Positions 7,997-17,311 of a stretch of DNA of 39,942 nt are shown here, piece by piece (position 1 is the first letter of the stretch; the number at the start of each line of letters is the position of its first letter). The translations under genes were made by a program, and so were the position numbers. This DNA comes from an uncultured bacterium (GTDB taxonomy: Bacteria > Verrucomicrobiota > Verrucomicrobiia > Verrucomicrobiales > V1-33): the NCBI GenBank assembly GCA_903936775.1, contig CAIZWU010000323.1:1-39942 (forward strand), given 5' to 3'. Under the pieces are notes generated by a model, which did no database searches, was not told the origin of the DNA, and was given only the letters and a program-made list of their open reading frames with translations.

Positions 7997-8171
7997 TGCG
8001 ATTTTTTCTGCGGGAGGGTTAGCTTGCTCCCGCGGCTGCAAAAATTGCGCGTCCCGCGCCGGAAGGCAATCCTCTTCTTGCAGCATTTGAATTTTTTTCC
8101 ATCTGCGGTTCCGGCGGATTCCGCCTTGTTCCTTGCTCCCGTGATGCCCATGGTTTCGTTGTTTCTCCACC

Positions 8172-9263
8172 ATGTCAGGCCTCCCGCCTTTTCCTCCCGG
8201 CCCCTCACCCTTGCTGCTGCCTCCCCGTGAGGGCGAGGCTTGGGGCTGTCTGGACCTCCCGGGACACCCGGACCGGAGGATCGAAGCCCGCGGCCCGTTC
8301 CAGTCCAGTCCAGTGCCGCCATTGGACCAAGTGGCGTTTTATGTAAACGATTTTGCCCTCAGCCATGAATCTCCCTGGCAAATCCCACGTTTGACCGCCG
8401 GGGCTCCGGAAACTCCGCCGCTCCCTGATCCCGGCGTTTTTCCCGCAAGCTGGGATGCGCCCGGCCACGCGGCTTTCCATGCGGTCTTCGGCGATGCCAT
8501 GCAGGCCATCCGGCAGCGGCAATTGCTGAAGGTGGTGCCGGTCAGCAATGCCACCGCCCACCTCACCAAAGACCCGGCTCCGGCACTGCACCGGCTGCTG
8601 CATCCTGCCCGCATCGCCGGCATGGGACACGCCGCGGCATGGTGCCACGGCGCCGGAGGATTCGCCACCATCACTCCGGAAGTGCTTTTCGAATTATCAG
8701 GTACCCGGCTCACCACCATGGCTCTCGCCGGCACCGTCGATGCCGAGCATGAAGCCGATCTGCGCCAGGGCCCCAAACTCGCGCGCGAACATGAGATCGT
8801 GGTGGACGAACTGCACCGCCGCCTTGCCAACCTGGGACGCGTCAGCCTGACGGCGCGGGAAATCGTGCCGCTGGGCAACGTCCGGCATCTGCGGACCACC
8901 TTGACGGTCGACTTGCCCAGCGTCCCCCAGGGTCAGGCGCTGAACGACCTCATTCATCTGCTGCATCCCACTCCGGCCCTCGGGATTTCCCCACGCACCC
9001 CGGAAACGCTGGCCGAGCTTAACAGCTATCGGGACCGCTGCGGGGTGCCGGCGGCCTTTGGCGCTCCCTTCGGCGTGGCCTGGCCTGGCGGGGCGGTTTT
9101 CCTTGTCGCCATCCGGGGGCTGTTTTGGCAAGGCCACACCCTGCATCTGCCTGCCGGCGGCGGCCTGGTGGCCGGCAGTGTGTTTGAAAACGAATGGGCG
9201 GAACTGGAACTCAAACGCAATTGGGTCCGGCACGCCTTCCACCTTGATGCCCCCCATGGCTGA
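8172..9263 (+). CDS. menF: Isochorismate synthase (MenF-type chorismate-binding enzyme)
   Basis: Converts chorismate to isochorismate, the entry step of menaquinone synthesis. The chorismate-binding fold is recognisable from LLKVVPVS (catalytic Lys region), TPEVLFEL, MALAGT, REHEIVV, LHPTPALG and the C-terminal GGGLVAGSVFENEWAEL. Members of this superfamily also include anthranilate, aminodeoxychorismate and salicylate synthases; the choice of MenF rests mainly on the overlapping menD and menH. The 363 residues are slightly shorter than E. coli MenF (about 430), with a short N-terminal region. Its stop overlaps the menD start region. Confidence 0.85.
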   Translation: MSGLPPFPPGPSPLLLPPREGEAWGCLDLPGHPDRRIEARGPFQSSPVPPLDQVAFYVNDFALSHESPWQIPRLTAGAPETPPLPDPGVFPASWDAPGHAAFHAVFGDAMQAIRQRQLLKVVPVSNATAHLTKDPAPALHRLLHPARIAGMGHAAAWCHGAGGFATITPEVLFELSGTRLTTMALAGTVDAEHEADLRQGPKLAREHEIVVDELHRRLANLGRVSLTAREIVPLGNVRHLRTTLTVDLPSVPQGQALNDLIHLLHPTPALGISPRTPETLAELNSYRDRCGVPAAFGAPFGVAWPGGAVFLVAIRGLFWQGHTLHLPAGGGLVAGSVFENEWAELELKRNWVRHAFHLDAPHG

Positions 9264-10872
9264 GCCGCCGGACCTGGCCCTGACGCCGGAAGCCGCCCTG
9301 CCCGCTCTGGCGCTGCAAGCCCTGCTGGACGCGACCGGTGTCAGGGAATTTGTGATTTGTGCTGGAGCCCGCAACAGCGCCCTGCTGGTCATGCTGGCCG
9401 CCGTGCCCGGCCTCAGGCTCTGGCATCATTTTGAGGAACGAAGCGCTGCTTTTTTCGCTCTCGGCCGAATCCTCGACCACGAGCGCCCAGTCGCCGTGGT
9501 CACCACCTCCGGCACCGCCGTGGCCGAGTTGCTGCCCGCGGTCATCGAAGCCCACTATCAAGGCCTGCCCCTCATCGCGCTGACCGCCGACCGTCCCGTC
9601 ACCTACCGCGGCACCGGTGCCCCCCAAGCGATTGAGCAGGCCGGGATCTTCGGAAGTTATCCCAAACTGGCTTTGGATGTCACCGGTTTGGAGAACGCCG
9701 CACCGGATTTGGTAAAGCTGGCATCCTGGGATTTCCTCGGCCCGCTGCATTTGAACCTTTGTCTCGAGGAACCCCGCGCGGCTTCCCTGCCCTTGCTGCG
9801 TGAGGCTGGCGCGGCTCTGCGGTGCGCCGCCACGATGGAAGATGATCCGCAACATCAGCATGAATTCATCCTGATCGATCCCGGGGCTTTCCCCGATCCC
9901 CTCGTTTTGATCGGCGACCTTTTGCCGTGCGAAACCGCCGCCGTCGAAAGATTTGTCATCGATCTCCAAGCCCCGGTTTACGCCGAGGCCGCTTCCGGAC
10001 TGCGCGAAGGAGCTTTTTTGCAGCACCTGCTGCTCAGCGGAGGCGACCAGATGCTGAAAAATCAGCCGCACCGTTCCGTGATCCGCCTTGGCGGCGTGCC
10101 CTCCTGCCGGTTTTGGCGTGATCTGGAAAACCGCCCGGAGATTCCGGTTTGCAGCTACACCCGCAGCGGCCACTCCGGCTTGGCCCGCGCCAGTCTGGTG
10201 AGGCCGTTGGATTGCTTGGAGAATGAACCCGCCACTATCGGCAATTGCTTGCAGGGCCGATTCGGAACCCCCTTTGACGAAAGGCTTGCCGGATGCCTCG
10301 CCGCTTATCCGGCATCCGAACCCGCTTTGGTGCACCAACTTTCCCAAGTCATCCCAGCGGAATCCGTCGTCTTCACCGGCAACAGTCTGGCCATCCGCCA
10401 GTGGAATCTTTGCGCCCAGCCCAAAGGCGGGTGCCACGCCCGCGCCCTGCGGGGAGCCAATGGCATCGACGGCAACCTTTCCGCCTTCCTCGGTCTTGCC
10501 GCTGATGCGGAGGAAGCCTGGTGCCTCGTGGGCGACCTCACGGCGCTCTACGACCTCGCCGCGCCATGGATGCTGGCCCAACTCAAAACCCCACGCCTGC
10601 GCATCATCGTGATCCAGAATGCCGGTGGAAAAATCTTCTCCCGCCTGCCCGCCCTCCAGGGCCTCACCGGTTTCGAGCGGCAACTCATGGAGAACCCTCA
10701 CACCATTTCCCTGGAAGGTTGGGCGCAACAGTGGGGGCTCGCCCACCGGACCGCCTTCCATCGTTTTCCAGATCTCACCGGACTCCCTGACCGCACCGTC
10801 ATCGAACTCCTTCCGGATTCCGCAGCCACCGAAGCCTTCTGGCAGGCCTGGTCCGCCAGCCAACCATCTTAA
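9256..10872 (+). CDS. menD: SEPHCHC synthase MenD (thiamine-diphosphate enzyme)
   Basis: MenD adds a succinic semialdehyde unit from 2-oxoglutarate to isochorismate, giving SEPHCHC. N-terminal ThDP-binding domain landmarks are FVICAGARNSALL, FEERSAAFFALG, VVTTSGTAVAELLPA and LTADRP. The C-terminal ThDP/Mg motif is GANGIDGNLS and VGDLTALYDLA with NAGGKIFSRLP. Length from ATG 9256 is 538 residues, normal for MenD. An ATG at 9247 three codons earlier is also possible. Both overlap the end of menF, so coupling is likely, and menH follows after 14 bases. Confidence 0.93.
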   Translation: MAEPPDLALTPEAALPALALQALLDATGVREFVICAGARNSALLVMLAAVPGLRLWHHFEERSAAFFALGRILDHERPVAVVTTSGTAVAELLPAVIEAHYQGLPLIALTADRPVTYRGTGAPQAIEQAGIFGSYPKLALDVTGLENAAPDLVKLASWDFLGPLHLNLCLEEPRAASLPLLREAGAALRCAATMEDDPQHQHEFILIDPGAFPDPLVLIGDLLPCETAAVERFVIDLQAPVYAEAASGLREGAFLQHLLLSGGDQMLKNQPHRSVIRLGGVPSCRFWRDLENRPEIPVCSYTRSGHSGLARASLVRPLDCLENEPATIGNCLQGRFGTPFDERLAGCLAAYPASEPALVHQLSQVIPAESVVFTGNSLAIRQWNLCAQPKGGCHARALRGANGIDGNLSAFLGLAADAEEAWCLVGDLTALYDLAAPWMLAQLKTPRLRIIVIQNAGGKIFSRLPALQGLTGFERQLMENPHTISLEGWAQQWGLAHRTAFHRFPDLTGLPDRTVIELLPDSAATEAFWQAWSASQPS

Positions 10873-10886
10873 ATCCCAGATCGCAA

Positions 10887-11594
10887 ATGATCCACGCCCT
10901 CCACGGCAATTTCGGCCTGCCCTCTGACTGGGACGCCGCCCTGCCGCCCGGAGTGCCCGCCCGGGCCTGGCATCTCTGGGAAATCCGCCGCCACCATCCG
11001 GAAGCCCGCACCCTCACCGGTTTCGCCACCTGGTTCAACAACCAGGTCGCGGCCCTGACTGACAACGGTCCCCGCATCCTCGCCGGTTATTCCCTGGGGG
11101 GCCGCCTCGCGCTCCACGTCCTGCTGGATCAGCCTGAACTCTGGCACCGCGCCCTCATTCTCTCAACCCATCACGGCCTGACCCATGCAGCCGGACGCAT
11201 CGAACGGCTCACCCACGATGCCCGGTGGGGCGGCCATTGCCTCACGGCCGCCTGGGAAAGCGTCCTGCACGACTGGAATACCCAAGCCGTACTTTCCGGT
11301 CCCAGCCAACCCCATGCGGCCAGGATCACTGAACCCTGGAGAAACGAAATCGCCGATGCCTTCGAAGGATGGTCGCTGGGGCATCAGCAAATCGACCCGG
11401 CCCGCCTGGGGCAGCTTCCGGTTCCGGGCGTATGGATGACCGGCACGAATGACCCTAAATTCTGTGCCCTCGCCCAGTCGGCCATGGAAATCCTGCCCTC
11501 ATTTCATTTCCAGACCATCCCTCAAGCCGGACACCGGCTGCTTTCCGAATCCCCCCATGCCATCCAGTCCTGCCTGAAGGAACTGGCAGGGTGA
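10887..11594 (+). CDS. menH: Alpha/beta hydrolase, probable SHCHC synthase MenH
   Basis: An alpha/beta-hydrolase of 235 residues beginning with the oxyanion-loop LHGNFG. The nucleophile elbow is GYSLGG with Ser69, the acid lies in GTNDPKF and the His in AGHRL (His216). The GxxDxKF form of the acid loop is typical of MenH, which removes pyruvate from SEPHCHC to give SHCHC. It is third in the menF-menD-menH run with only 14 bases after menD. The other men genes (menC, menB, menE, menA) are not in this window. Some annotated MenH homologues are generic esterases, so function rests on context. Confidence 0.82.
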   Translation: MIHALHGNFGLPSDWDAALPPGVPARAWHLWEIRRHHPEARTLTGFATWFNNQVAALTDNGPRILAGYSLGGRLALHVLLDQPELWHRALILSTHHGLTHAAGRIERLTHDARWGGHCLTAAWESVLHDWNTQAVLSGPSQPHAARITEPWRNEIADAFEGWSLGHQQIDPARLGQLPVPGVWMTGTNDPKFCALAQSAMEILPSFHFQTIPQAGHRLLSESPHAIQSCLKELAG

Positions 11595-11653
11595 TTCGAA
11601 TTGCCCGCCCAACGCGAGGTCCCTCAAACGGTCAAAATCCTCAGCCGCCCACG

Positions 11654-11922
11654 TCAGCGGCGGCGGCGCAGCATCATGCCCGCCCCGGCCCACCTCAGCA
11701 GCAAGGCGGGCTGGAATAATTGATGGTTTTGGGACCGATCCCTGACTGGCGTAGAGATCAGCCCCCCCCAAAAAAAGGTAATGCCCAGCCGCAAATCCCC
11801 CGCTGCAGGGCCAGCCATCCGTCACCTCCCCCGCAACTGGCCAATACGATGATATTGGCGGCGGATCCAGGTTCAATGAACACGGCCGTGGCGGCCAGCA
11901 TCGCAAAAGGCAGCATTTTCAT
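11654..11922 (-). pseudogene. Possible remnant of a short PEP-CTERM exported protein
   Basis: A minus-strand frame opens with a convincing signal peptide (MKMLPFAMLAATAVF up to GSAAN) and stops at 11758. Beyond a G8/T7 homopolymer (11761-11776 on the plus strand), other frames give VPKPSII and then ALLLRWAGAGMMLRRRR followed by a stop. A VPEP-like motif, hydrophobic segment and Arg cluster, in that order, is the PEP-CTERM sorting signal. At least two frame changes and almost no mature domain suggest decay. The rest of the 11.6-12.2 kb gap holds only the HU terminator. Confidence 0.35.
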
Positions 11923-12103
11923 GAGAATGGGTCTACGGGAGCAGGGAAAAGGCGGAGAGACCACTTTTCACAAAGTAATTCATCAACGGAAGAGATTCCC
12001 CGCGACTCTCTCCTTCATTTCCGATTCATTCCAATCTTTTTCAGCAATAGCCCGGCAGACCGGGAAGGGCCGGGATTTGATTTTTTCATGATAGCACGGC
12101 ACG

Positions 12104-12136
12104 AAAAACCCGGGCACCGTTTCCGGAGACCGGGTT
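12104..12136 (-). terminator. Rho-independent terminator of the HU gene
   Basis: Read on the minus strand: AACCCGG, an inner CCG-GAAA-CGG mini-stem, then CCCGGGTT followed by TTT. It lies 55 bases beyond the HU stop codon. The symmetric outer stem and terminal T-run make it a good intrinsic terminator. Confidence 0.75.
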
Positions 12137-12190
12137 CGTCAGGAAAATAAAATAAGAGAGGTGCCAGGCACTCCTCCATTTTCCTTGGAA

Positions 12191-12469
12191 TCAGAGGCTC
12201 TTCTTCAGCACGGAGGAAGGAGTGAAGCGGACGCTCTTGCTCGCTTTAATGTTCATGGCGGCACCCGTCTTGGGGTTACGGCCTTTGCGGGCTTTACGGG
12301 CGGAAACCTTGAAGGTGCCGAATCCGATCAATTGGACGCCGGCTTTGTCCTTTTTCACGCCTTTGGCGATGACTTCGAGAACCGTGGCGAGGGCGTCGGC
12401 AGCGACTTTTTTGGTGGTCTCAGGACCGTAGGCTTTCTGGATAGCTTCGATGACTTGGGCTTTGTTCAT
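12191..12469 (-). CDS. HU-family histone-like DNA-binding protein
   Basis: A 92-residue HU/IHF protein that bends and compacts DNA. It opens with MNKAQVIEAIQKAYG, has the GFGTFKVSARKARKGRNP dimer/arm region containing the family signature, and ends SVRFTPSSVLKKSL. The RNPKTG proline at the tip of the arm, which intercalates into DNA, is present. It is a single-gene unit with its own terminator; a gamma-type carbonic anhydrase gene diverges from it. HU rather than IHF is the default call since no partner subunit is nearby. Confidence 0.95.
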   Translation of the reverse strand: MNKAQVIEAIQKAYGPETTKKVAADALATVLEVIAKGVKKDKAGVQLIGFGTFKVSARKARKGRNPKTGAAMNIKASKSVRFTPSSVLKKSL

Positions 12470-12631
12470 GATAATTTGAATAATGGTTGTTTATTGGGCG
12501 CGTCCCCAGCCGGGGGCAAGCCGGGAGTATGAAGACTTTTAGAAACTCATTAATTCCAAGTCAAATGATATGAGCTCAGAATGTTATAAAAAAAACCAGC
12601 AAGCCCGGCCAAAATGTGCAAATTTTTCCCC

Positions 12632-13192
12632 ATGCCCCAGCCCCATGAATTTCTGCTCCGCCGTCCCACCATCGCCCCTACGGCCTTCATCGCGCCCAAT
12701 TCGACCCTGGTAGGAGACGTCACAATCGGTGACGAGGCCAGCGTCTGGTATGGGGCGGTGCTCCGGGGTGACATCAACCGCATCACGGTTGGGAACCGCT
12801 CCAACATTCAGGATGGCAGCGTGTTACACCTTTCCGCGGAGCACGGCTGCCTGATCGGAGAAGACGTCACGGTAGGCCATATGGCCATGCTGCATGCCTG
12901 CACGATCGGGAATGAAGTGCTGATCGGCATGGGCGCGATCATTTTGGATGGAGTGGAGATTGGCGACCGCTGCATCATTGGAGCGGGCTCACTGGTCACG
13001 CAAAATAAAAAAATTCCGCCGGGTTCCATGGTTATGGGATCTCCGGCCAAAGTGGTGCGGGCTTTGTCGGAAGAGGAACAGGAAAGTATCGCAGGGTGGG
13101 CAGCACGCTACGTCGCACTGATTCCCCACTACAAGGCTGCCGGCCTTTCAGCGGCTTCCCATCCCTCCCTTCCGGGGATTGATCTCCCCTGA
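12632..13192 (+). CDS. Gamma-type carbonic anhydrase family protein (left-handed beta-helix)
   Basis: A 186-residue hexapeptide-repeat protein of the gamma carbonic anhydrase/YrdA-PaaY group. Repeated turns such as STLVGDVTIGDEASV, HGCLIGEDVTVGH and NEVLIGMGAIILDG build the beta-helix. The three zinc-binding histidines are visible in SVLHLS, VGHMAM and LHACTIG. The end carries the usual GSPAKVVRALSEEE. Whether such proteins truly hydrate CO2 varies within the family. ATG 12632 fits the family start; ATG 12614 would add six residues. It is divergent from HU. Confidence 0.88.
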   Translation: MPQPHEFLLRRPTIAPTAFIAPNSTLVGDVTIGDEASVWYGAVLRGDINRITVGNRSNIQDGSVLHLSAEHGCLIGEDVTVGHMAMLHACTIGNEVLIGMGAIILDGVEIGDRCIIGAGSLVTQNKKIPPGSMVMGSPAKVVRALSEEEQESIAGWAARYVALIPHYKAAGLSAASHPSLPGIDLP

Positions 13193-13278
13193 GAGCAAGC
13201 AACCAAGCCTGCCATTCCGCTTGGCATTTCCACCCAATGCATTTCCAGCCACGGCAGGCCGGAGTCGCGATGCCCGCG

Positions 13279-14724
13279 TCAATCCTCCGGCAGGGGTTTG
13301 TCTTTGGTTTCCGGGGCGAACAGCACAGCGACCATGCCCACGAGGAAAATAGCGCACATGGCCATGGCGGAGTAGCGGTAGGGCAATGGTTTTTCGAACG
13401 CCCCAAACACCTTTTGGGTGAGGACGGCTGAATAGAAACTGCCCGCAGCGGCGGCAAAGCGCCCCAAATTGTAGCAAAACGAGGTGCCCGTGCTGCGAAG
13501 GCGTCCGGGGAAGAGTTCCGGCAGGTAGATGGCAAATCCCGCGAATGGTCCCAGTTGCACCGCGCCCATCAGCGGCATCATCCAATAGGCATCCATCGGG
13601 GAACTCATCTTCCAATACACAAAAACGGTGACGACCATAGCGAGGCCGAAACCGATGAAAAAGGCCAGTCTCCGCCCGGCCACCGCAGCGAAGCGGGTAA
13701 AAAGCCACATCCCTACCGCCGCGCCCAGCATGTTGAGAAGATAAGCCAGATTTTTAGCGTCCTCGATCGGCTTTTTAATAACGGCATCCAAGGCTTTTTG
13801 AGCCTCTGTAAAACCGGCCGATCCCGGAGTAGCCGCTTTCACCTGCTGCACTAAACCACTGTGTTGAGACTCGAAGTGGGTCTTGAATACGGCACTTTGC
13901 AAATCGACGGCATATTCGCCGATGGCCCAGAGGCCGACCACCCCGGTGGAAGCGATCAACGAGCCCACAACCAGGTTTTTGCGCCAGCGTTTATCGCTCA
14001 GGAGGTTTTTGTAGGGCGTAAAAATACTGCCTTTCGGGAGGCGGCCTTCCTCTTTCAGCTTCAACCAGGATTCTGGCTCGCGCAGTTTCTTCCGGGTGAA
14101 AATGATCATACAGGCCGGCAGCGCGCCCACAAGGAACATCCAGCGCCATCCCGTGCCTGGCGTAATGATCTGCGCGTTTTGCATCGAGTCGATCGCCATC
14201 TTGACCGCCACCGCAGCCACGTTGCCAATGGTGGAAAGCACCTGAAGCAAGCCCAGGCACTGCACGCGGGCTCCGGCTGGCACCGTCTCCGCGATCAAGG
14301 CTACCGCCAATCCAAAAACGCCACCCACCCCAAGCCCGGTCATGAACCGGCAGATGGTGAAGTCAATTTCATTGTGGCTGAAGAAGCTCACCCCTGTGAA
14401 GAACGAGTAGATGAGAATGGTTAAAGTCAACATTTTGGCCCGGCCATAGCGGTCGCCCAAAGCGCCGAAGATCATGCCCCCGATACCCCATCCGATCAGA
14501 AACCAGGCGGTCACAATTTTCCCGAAGGCCTGCACCTCGACATCGGACGGCGGTTTTTCCATCAAGGAGGAAAGCGCAGGGACCCGGGCGAGGGAAAAGA
14601 GGCGTTGGTCAAGGCAATCAAAAAACCAGGCTGCCGATGCCACAAAAAAGACAAACCAATGATAGGGAGTGAGTTGCTTCCACCAAGGGAGACTTGGCAT
14701 GACGTGGACGGTGGCGGTGGACAT
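13279..14724 (-). CDS. Major facilitator superfamily transporter
   Basis: A 481-residue MFS protein with about 12 membrane segments. The loop 2-3 signature GDRYGRAK follows the second helix, and a long charged central loop (roughly residues 205-310) separates the two halves, with an extra segment between helices 7 and 8. The N-terminal pattern FFDCLDQRLFSLA and the conserved IGWGIGGMIFGALGDR resemble the sugar/aromatic-acid symporter subfamilies. No catabolic gene is adjacent, so the substrate is unknown. It converges on the carbonic anhydrase gene, 86 bases apart, and is divergent from lipB. Confidence 0.87.
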   Translation of the reverse strand: MSTATVHVMPSLPWWKQLTPYHWFVFFVASAAWFFDCLDQRLFSLARVPALSSLMEKPPSDVEVQAFGKIVTAWFLIGWGIGGMIFGALGDRYGRAKMLTLTILIYSFFTGVSFFSHNEIDFTICRFMTGLGVGGVFGLAVALIAETVPAGARVQCLGLLQVLSTIGNVAAVAVKMAIDSMQNAQIITPGTGWRWMFLVGALPACMIIFTRKKLREPESWLKLKEEGRLPKGSIFTPYKNLLSDKRWRKNLVVGSLIASTGVVGLWAIGEYAVDLQSAVFKTHFESQHSGLVQQVKAATPGSAGFTEAQKALDAVIKKPIEDAKNLAYLLNMLGAAVGMWLFTRFAAVAGRRLAFFIGFGLAMVVTVFVYWKMSSPMDAYWMMPLMGAVQLGPFAGFAIYLPELFPGRLRSTGTSFCYNLGRFAAAAGSFYSAVLTQKVFGAFEKPLPYRYSAMAMCAIFLVGMVAVLFAPETKDKPLPED

Positions 14725-14851
14725 AAAGGAATGAGTCGGGCTGTTCGTTTGATGAGTTCTTTGAAAGGCCGCATCTCAGCGTATTAGACGCGCTTTGGCC
14801 AGGGGTTTTTCCATTGCATCCGCATCGGCGGGCCGTTTGCTCCTATATATA

Positions 14852-15514
14852 ATGCCTGCCGACGTTCCATTCCCCGTCACTCCCGCCATCCGTTGGCTGG
14901 GCCGTGTGGACTATGCCCGGGGCCTCGCCTTGCAGGAAGAGATCGTGGCCCGTCATCTGGCGGGCGAGGCGGCGGATACCCTGCTGCTGCTGGAGCACGA
15001 TCCGGTTTTCACGATAGGCCGCAACCCGGACCGCTCCAGCCTGGGCGACCCCGCGGCCTTGCCGGCCCCGCTAGTGGAAATCGGCCGCGGCGGGAAGGCG
15101 ACCTGGCATGGCCCGGGCCAATTGGTCGGTTACCCCATTTTGAACCTGGCCCGGTACGGTCAGGATCTGCATCATTACCTCCGGGCCTTGGAGGACGGCA
15201 TTATGGCCGGCTGCCACTCCCTCGGAGTGCCCGCGGAGCGCAGCCCGGGGCAGACCGGCGTGTGGGCCACTGCCGGCAGGAAGCTGGCCAGCATCGGGGT
15301 CGGCGCCCGACGTTGGATTTCCATGCATGGTTTTGCCTTGAATGTCAGCGGCGCCTTGGGCGGCTTTGATGCCATCACCCCCTGCGGCATCGATGGCGTG
15401 GTGATGACTTCGCTGGAACGCGAAGGGGCGCCGCCCCTCACAGTGGAAGCGGCCGCCAGCCATTTTTCCCCCTATCTTTTGCAATCCATCGCCGCCCTGC
15501 ACCACCATGTCTGA
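14852..15514 (+). CDS. lipB: Octanoyl-[ACP]:protein octanoyltransferase LipB
   Basis: LipB moves octanoate from acyl carrier protein to lipoyl domains, the first step of endogenous lipoate synthesis. Motifs: RGGKATWHGPGQ (residues 79-90), the conserved Lys in GRKLASIGV (Lys144), and the acyl-binding Cys in TPCGI (Cys178). The ATG at 14852 gives 220 residues, normal for the family; the frame is open 19 codons upstream but that part shows no conserved sequence. The stop overlaps the polX start by eight bases. LipA, which normally follows in the pathway, is not in the window. Confidence 0.94.
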   Translation: MPADVPFPVTPAIRWLGRVDYARGLALQEEIVARHLAGEAADTLLLLEHDPVFTIGRNPDRSSLGDPAALPAPLVEIGRGGKATWHGPGQLVGYPILNLARYGQDLHHYLRALEDGIMAGCHSLGVPAERSPGQTGVWATAGRKLASIGVGARRWISMHGFALNVSGALGGFDAITPCGIDGVVMTSLEREGAPPLTVEAAASHFSPYLLQSIAALHHHV

Positions 15515-17255
15515 AATCACCCGCGAAACCCTGATTGATGCGCTCGAGCAGATCGCCACCCTGCTCGAACTCAAAGGAGAAAACCCGTTCAAGATCCGAG
15601 CCTACCGCACCGGGGCAGAAACGGTGCGCACCTTTCCAGGCGACTTCCTGCAACTGGCCCGGGACAACCAGCTGGAGGGCATCAAAGGCATCGGTGAAGC
15701 CCTGCGCGACAAACTCCACACTCTGGCGGCCACCGGGTCCCTGCCCTTCCTCGACAAGCTGAAGGCGGAGTTTCCTGACACGATTTTTGAACTGTTCGAC
15801 GTCTCCGGCCTGGGGGCCAAAAAAATCGCGGCGTTATATAGCGAACTCGGGGTGGGCTCCATCGCCGATCTGCAACGCGCCTGCGAATCCGGAGCAGCCG
15901 CCGGGTTGGCCGGTTTCGGCGAAAAAACCGCCGCCAAGCTCCTCGCCGCCATCCAGTCCCGCGCCAAATATGCCGACTCCTTCCGCGTGGACCAAGTGGC
16001 CCCGGCCGTCCGCGAAATCCTGGAGTACCTGCGCGATCAGCCGGAAACCTCCCGGGCGGAGGTCGCCGGCAGCTTCCGGCGCGGCAAGGAGACAGTACAC
16101 GACCTCGACTTCCTTGTCGCCTCGAAGCATCCCAAGGCCATCATGGAAGCCTTTGTGGCTCCGCCCTGGGTGGAGTCGGTGATTGCGTCCGGCCCTACCA
16201 AAACCTCGGTGCGCCTGCACAGCGGCGTGCAGTGTGATCTCCGGGTCGTGACCAACGCGGAGTTCCCGTTTGCCCTCGCCTATTTCACCGGCAGCAAGGA
16301 ACATAACATCCTGCTGCGCGCCCGGGCCCTCAAGCAGGGCTGGACCCTGAATGAATACCGGTTCGCGCCCACCGGGCCGGACTCGCCGGAAGTGCCCGGG
16401 GAGATTTACGAGGAGGCCCAGATCCACCGGTCGCTCGGGCTGGAATTCATCGATCCCGCCCTGCGGGAAGGAGCTGGTGAGATCGAAGCGGCCGAAGCCG
16501 GCACCCTGCCCCGCCTCGTCGAAATGGAGAACCTGCGCGGCACCTTCCATAACCATACCACCGCCAGCGACGGCCACGCCACCCTGCGCCAGATGGCCGA
16601 AGCCGCCATGGAACTCGGCCTCGAATACCTCGGCATTGCCGATCATAGTAAATCATCCTTCCAGGCCAACGGTCTCGACGAAGCCCGCCTGCGGACCCAG
16701 CTCGAGGAAATCCGGCTTTTAAATGAGGAGTTCGCCCCGGACTTCCGCCTCTTCAGCGGCTCGGAGGTAGATATTCTCAAGGACGGTTCGCTGGACTTCC
16801 CGGACGACCTCCTCGCCGAACTCGACTACGTGGTCGCCAGCGTCCATAACGTCTTCACGCTGCCGGAAGCGGAGATGACGGCCCGGATTATCCGGGCGGT
16901 GGAAAATCCGTATGTCACCATGCTGGGGCACGTCACCGGCCGCCTCCTCCTGAAACGGGAACCTTATGCCGTCAATATTCCGGCGATCCTCGACGCCTGT
17001 GCCGCCAATGGCACCATCATTGAACTGAATGCCAGCCCGTGGCGGCTGGACATGGACTGGCGCTGGTGGCGCATGGCGAAGGAAAAGGGGATCAAGTGCT
17101 CGATCAATCCGGACGCCCATAGCGTTCATGGCCTGCAGGACCTCTGGTATGGCCTGCGCGCCGCCCGGAAGGGCTGGTTGACCCGGCAGGATGTGGTCAA
17201 TTGTCTGCCCCTGGGCAAGGTGGAAGCAACCCTGGCGGCCAAGCGCGGGCGGTAA
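15507..17255 (+). CDS. polX: PolX-family DNA polymerase/PHP phosphoesterase
   Basis: A 582-residue bacterial PolX, used in base-excision repair and gap filling. N-terminal helix-hairpin-helix units lie at about 57-70 ([10 protein letters not shown]), 98-115 ([11 protein letters not shown]) and 134-146. The nucleotidyltransferase core is [17 protein letters not shown] with Asp199 and Asp201, and Asp244 (CDLRVV) completes the metal triad. The C-terminal PHP domain (from ~340) has [25 protein letters not shown] and NPDAHS, consistent with an active 3'-5' exonuclease or AP-endonuclease site. It overlaps lipB by eight bases, an odd functional pairing but probably one transcript. Confidence 0.94.
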   Translation: MSEITRETLIDALEQIATLLELKGENPFKIRAYRTGAETVRTFPGDFLQLARDNQLEGIKGIGEALRDKLHTLAATGSLPFLDKLKAEFPDTIFELFDVSGLGAKKIAALYSELGVGSIADLQRACESGAAAGLAGFGEKTAAKLLAAIQSRAKYADSFRVDQVAPAVREILEYLRDQPETSRAEVAGSFRRGKETVHDLDFLVASKHPKAIMEAFVAPPWVESVIASGPTKTSVRLHSGVQCDLRVVTNAEFPFALAYFTGSKEHNILLRARALKQGWTLNEYRFAPTGPDSPEVPGEIYEEAQIHRSLGLEFIDPALREGAGEIEAAEAGTLPRLVEMENLRGTFHNHTTASDGHATLRQMAEAAMELGLEYLGIADHSKSSFQANGLDEARLRTQLEEIRLLNEEFAPDFRLFSGSEVDILKDGSLDFPDDLLAELDYVVASVHNVFTLPEAEMTARIIRAVENPYVTMLGHVTGRLLLKREPYAVNIPAILDACAANGTIIELNASPWRLDMDWRWWRMAKEKGIKCSINPDAHSVHGLQDLWYGLRAARKGWLTRQDVVNCLPLGKVEATLAAKRGR

Positions 17256-17311
17256 TCACGGTCCTGCGGACGGGTCTTGCATCGGAGCGCAGACCAGCTA
17301 GCCTCGCGGGT

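Noticed and set aside
7997..8173. N-terminal extension of the DUF3127 protein
   Set aside because: The extra 59 codons look non-coding (Lys/Gln/Arg runs) and the conserved domain begins exactly at ATG 7996.
9211..10863. 550-codon open frame antisense to menD
   Set aside because: Low-complexity Gly/Gln/Glu-rich product typical of GC-rich shadow frames; menD motifs are on the other strand.
13193..13278. Possible shared terminator between the carbonic anhydrase and MFS genes (GCCTGCC...GGCAGGC)
   Set aside because: The loop is about 40 bases and no T-run follows on either strand.
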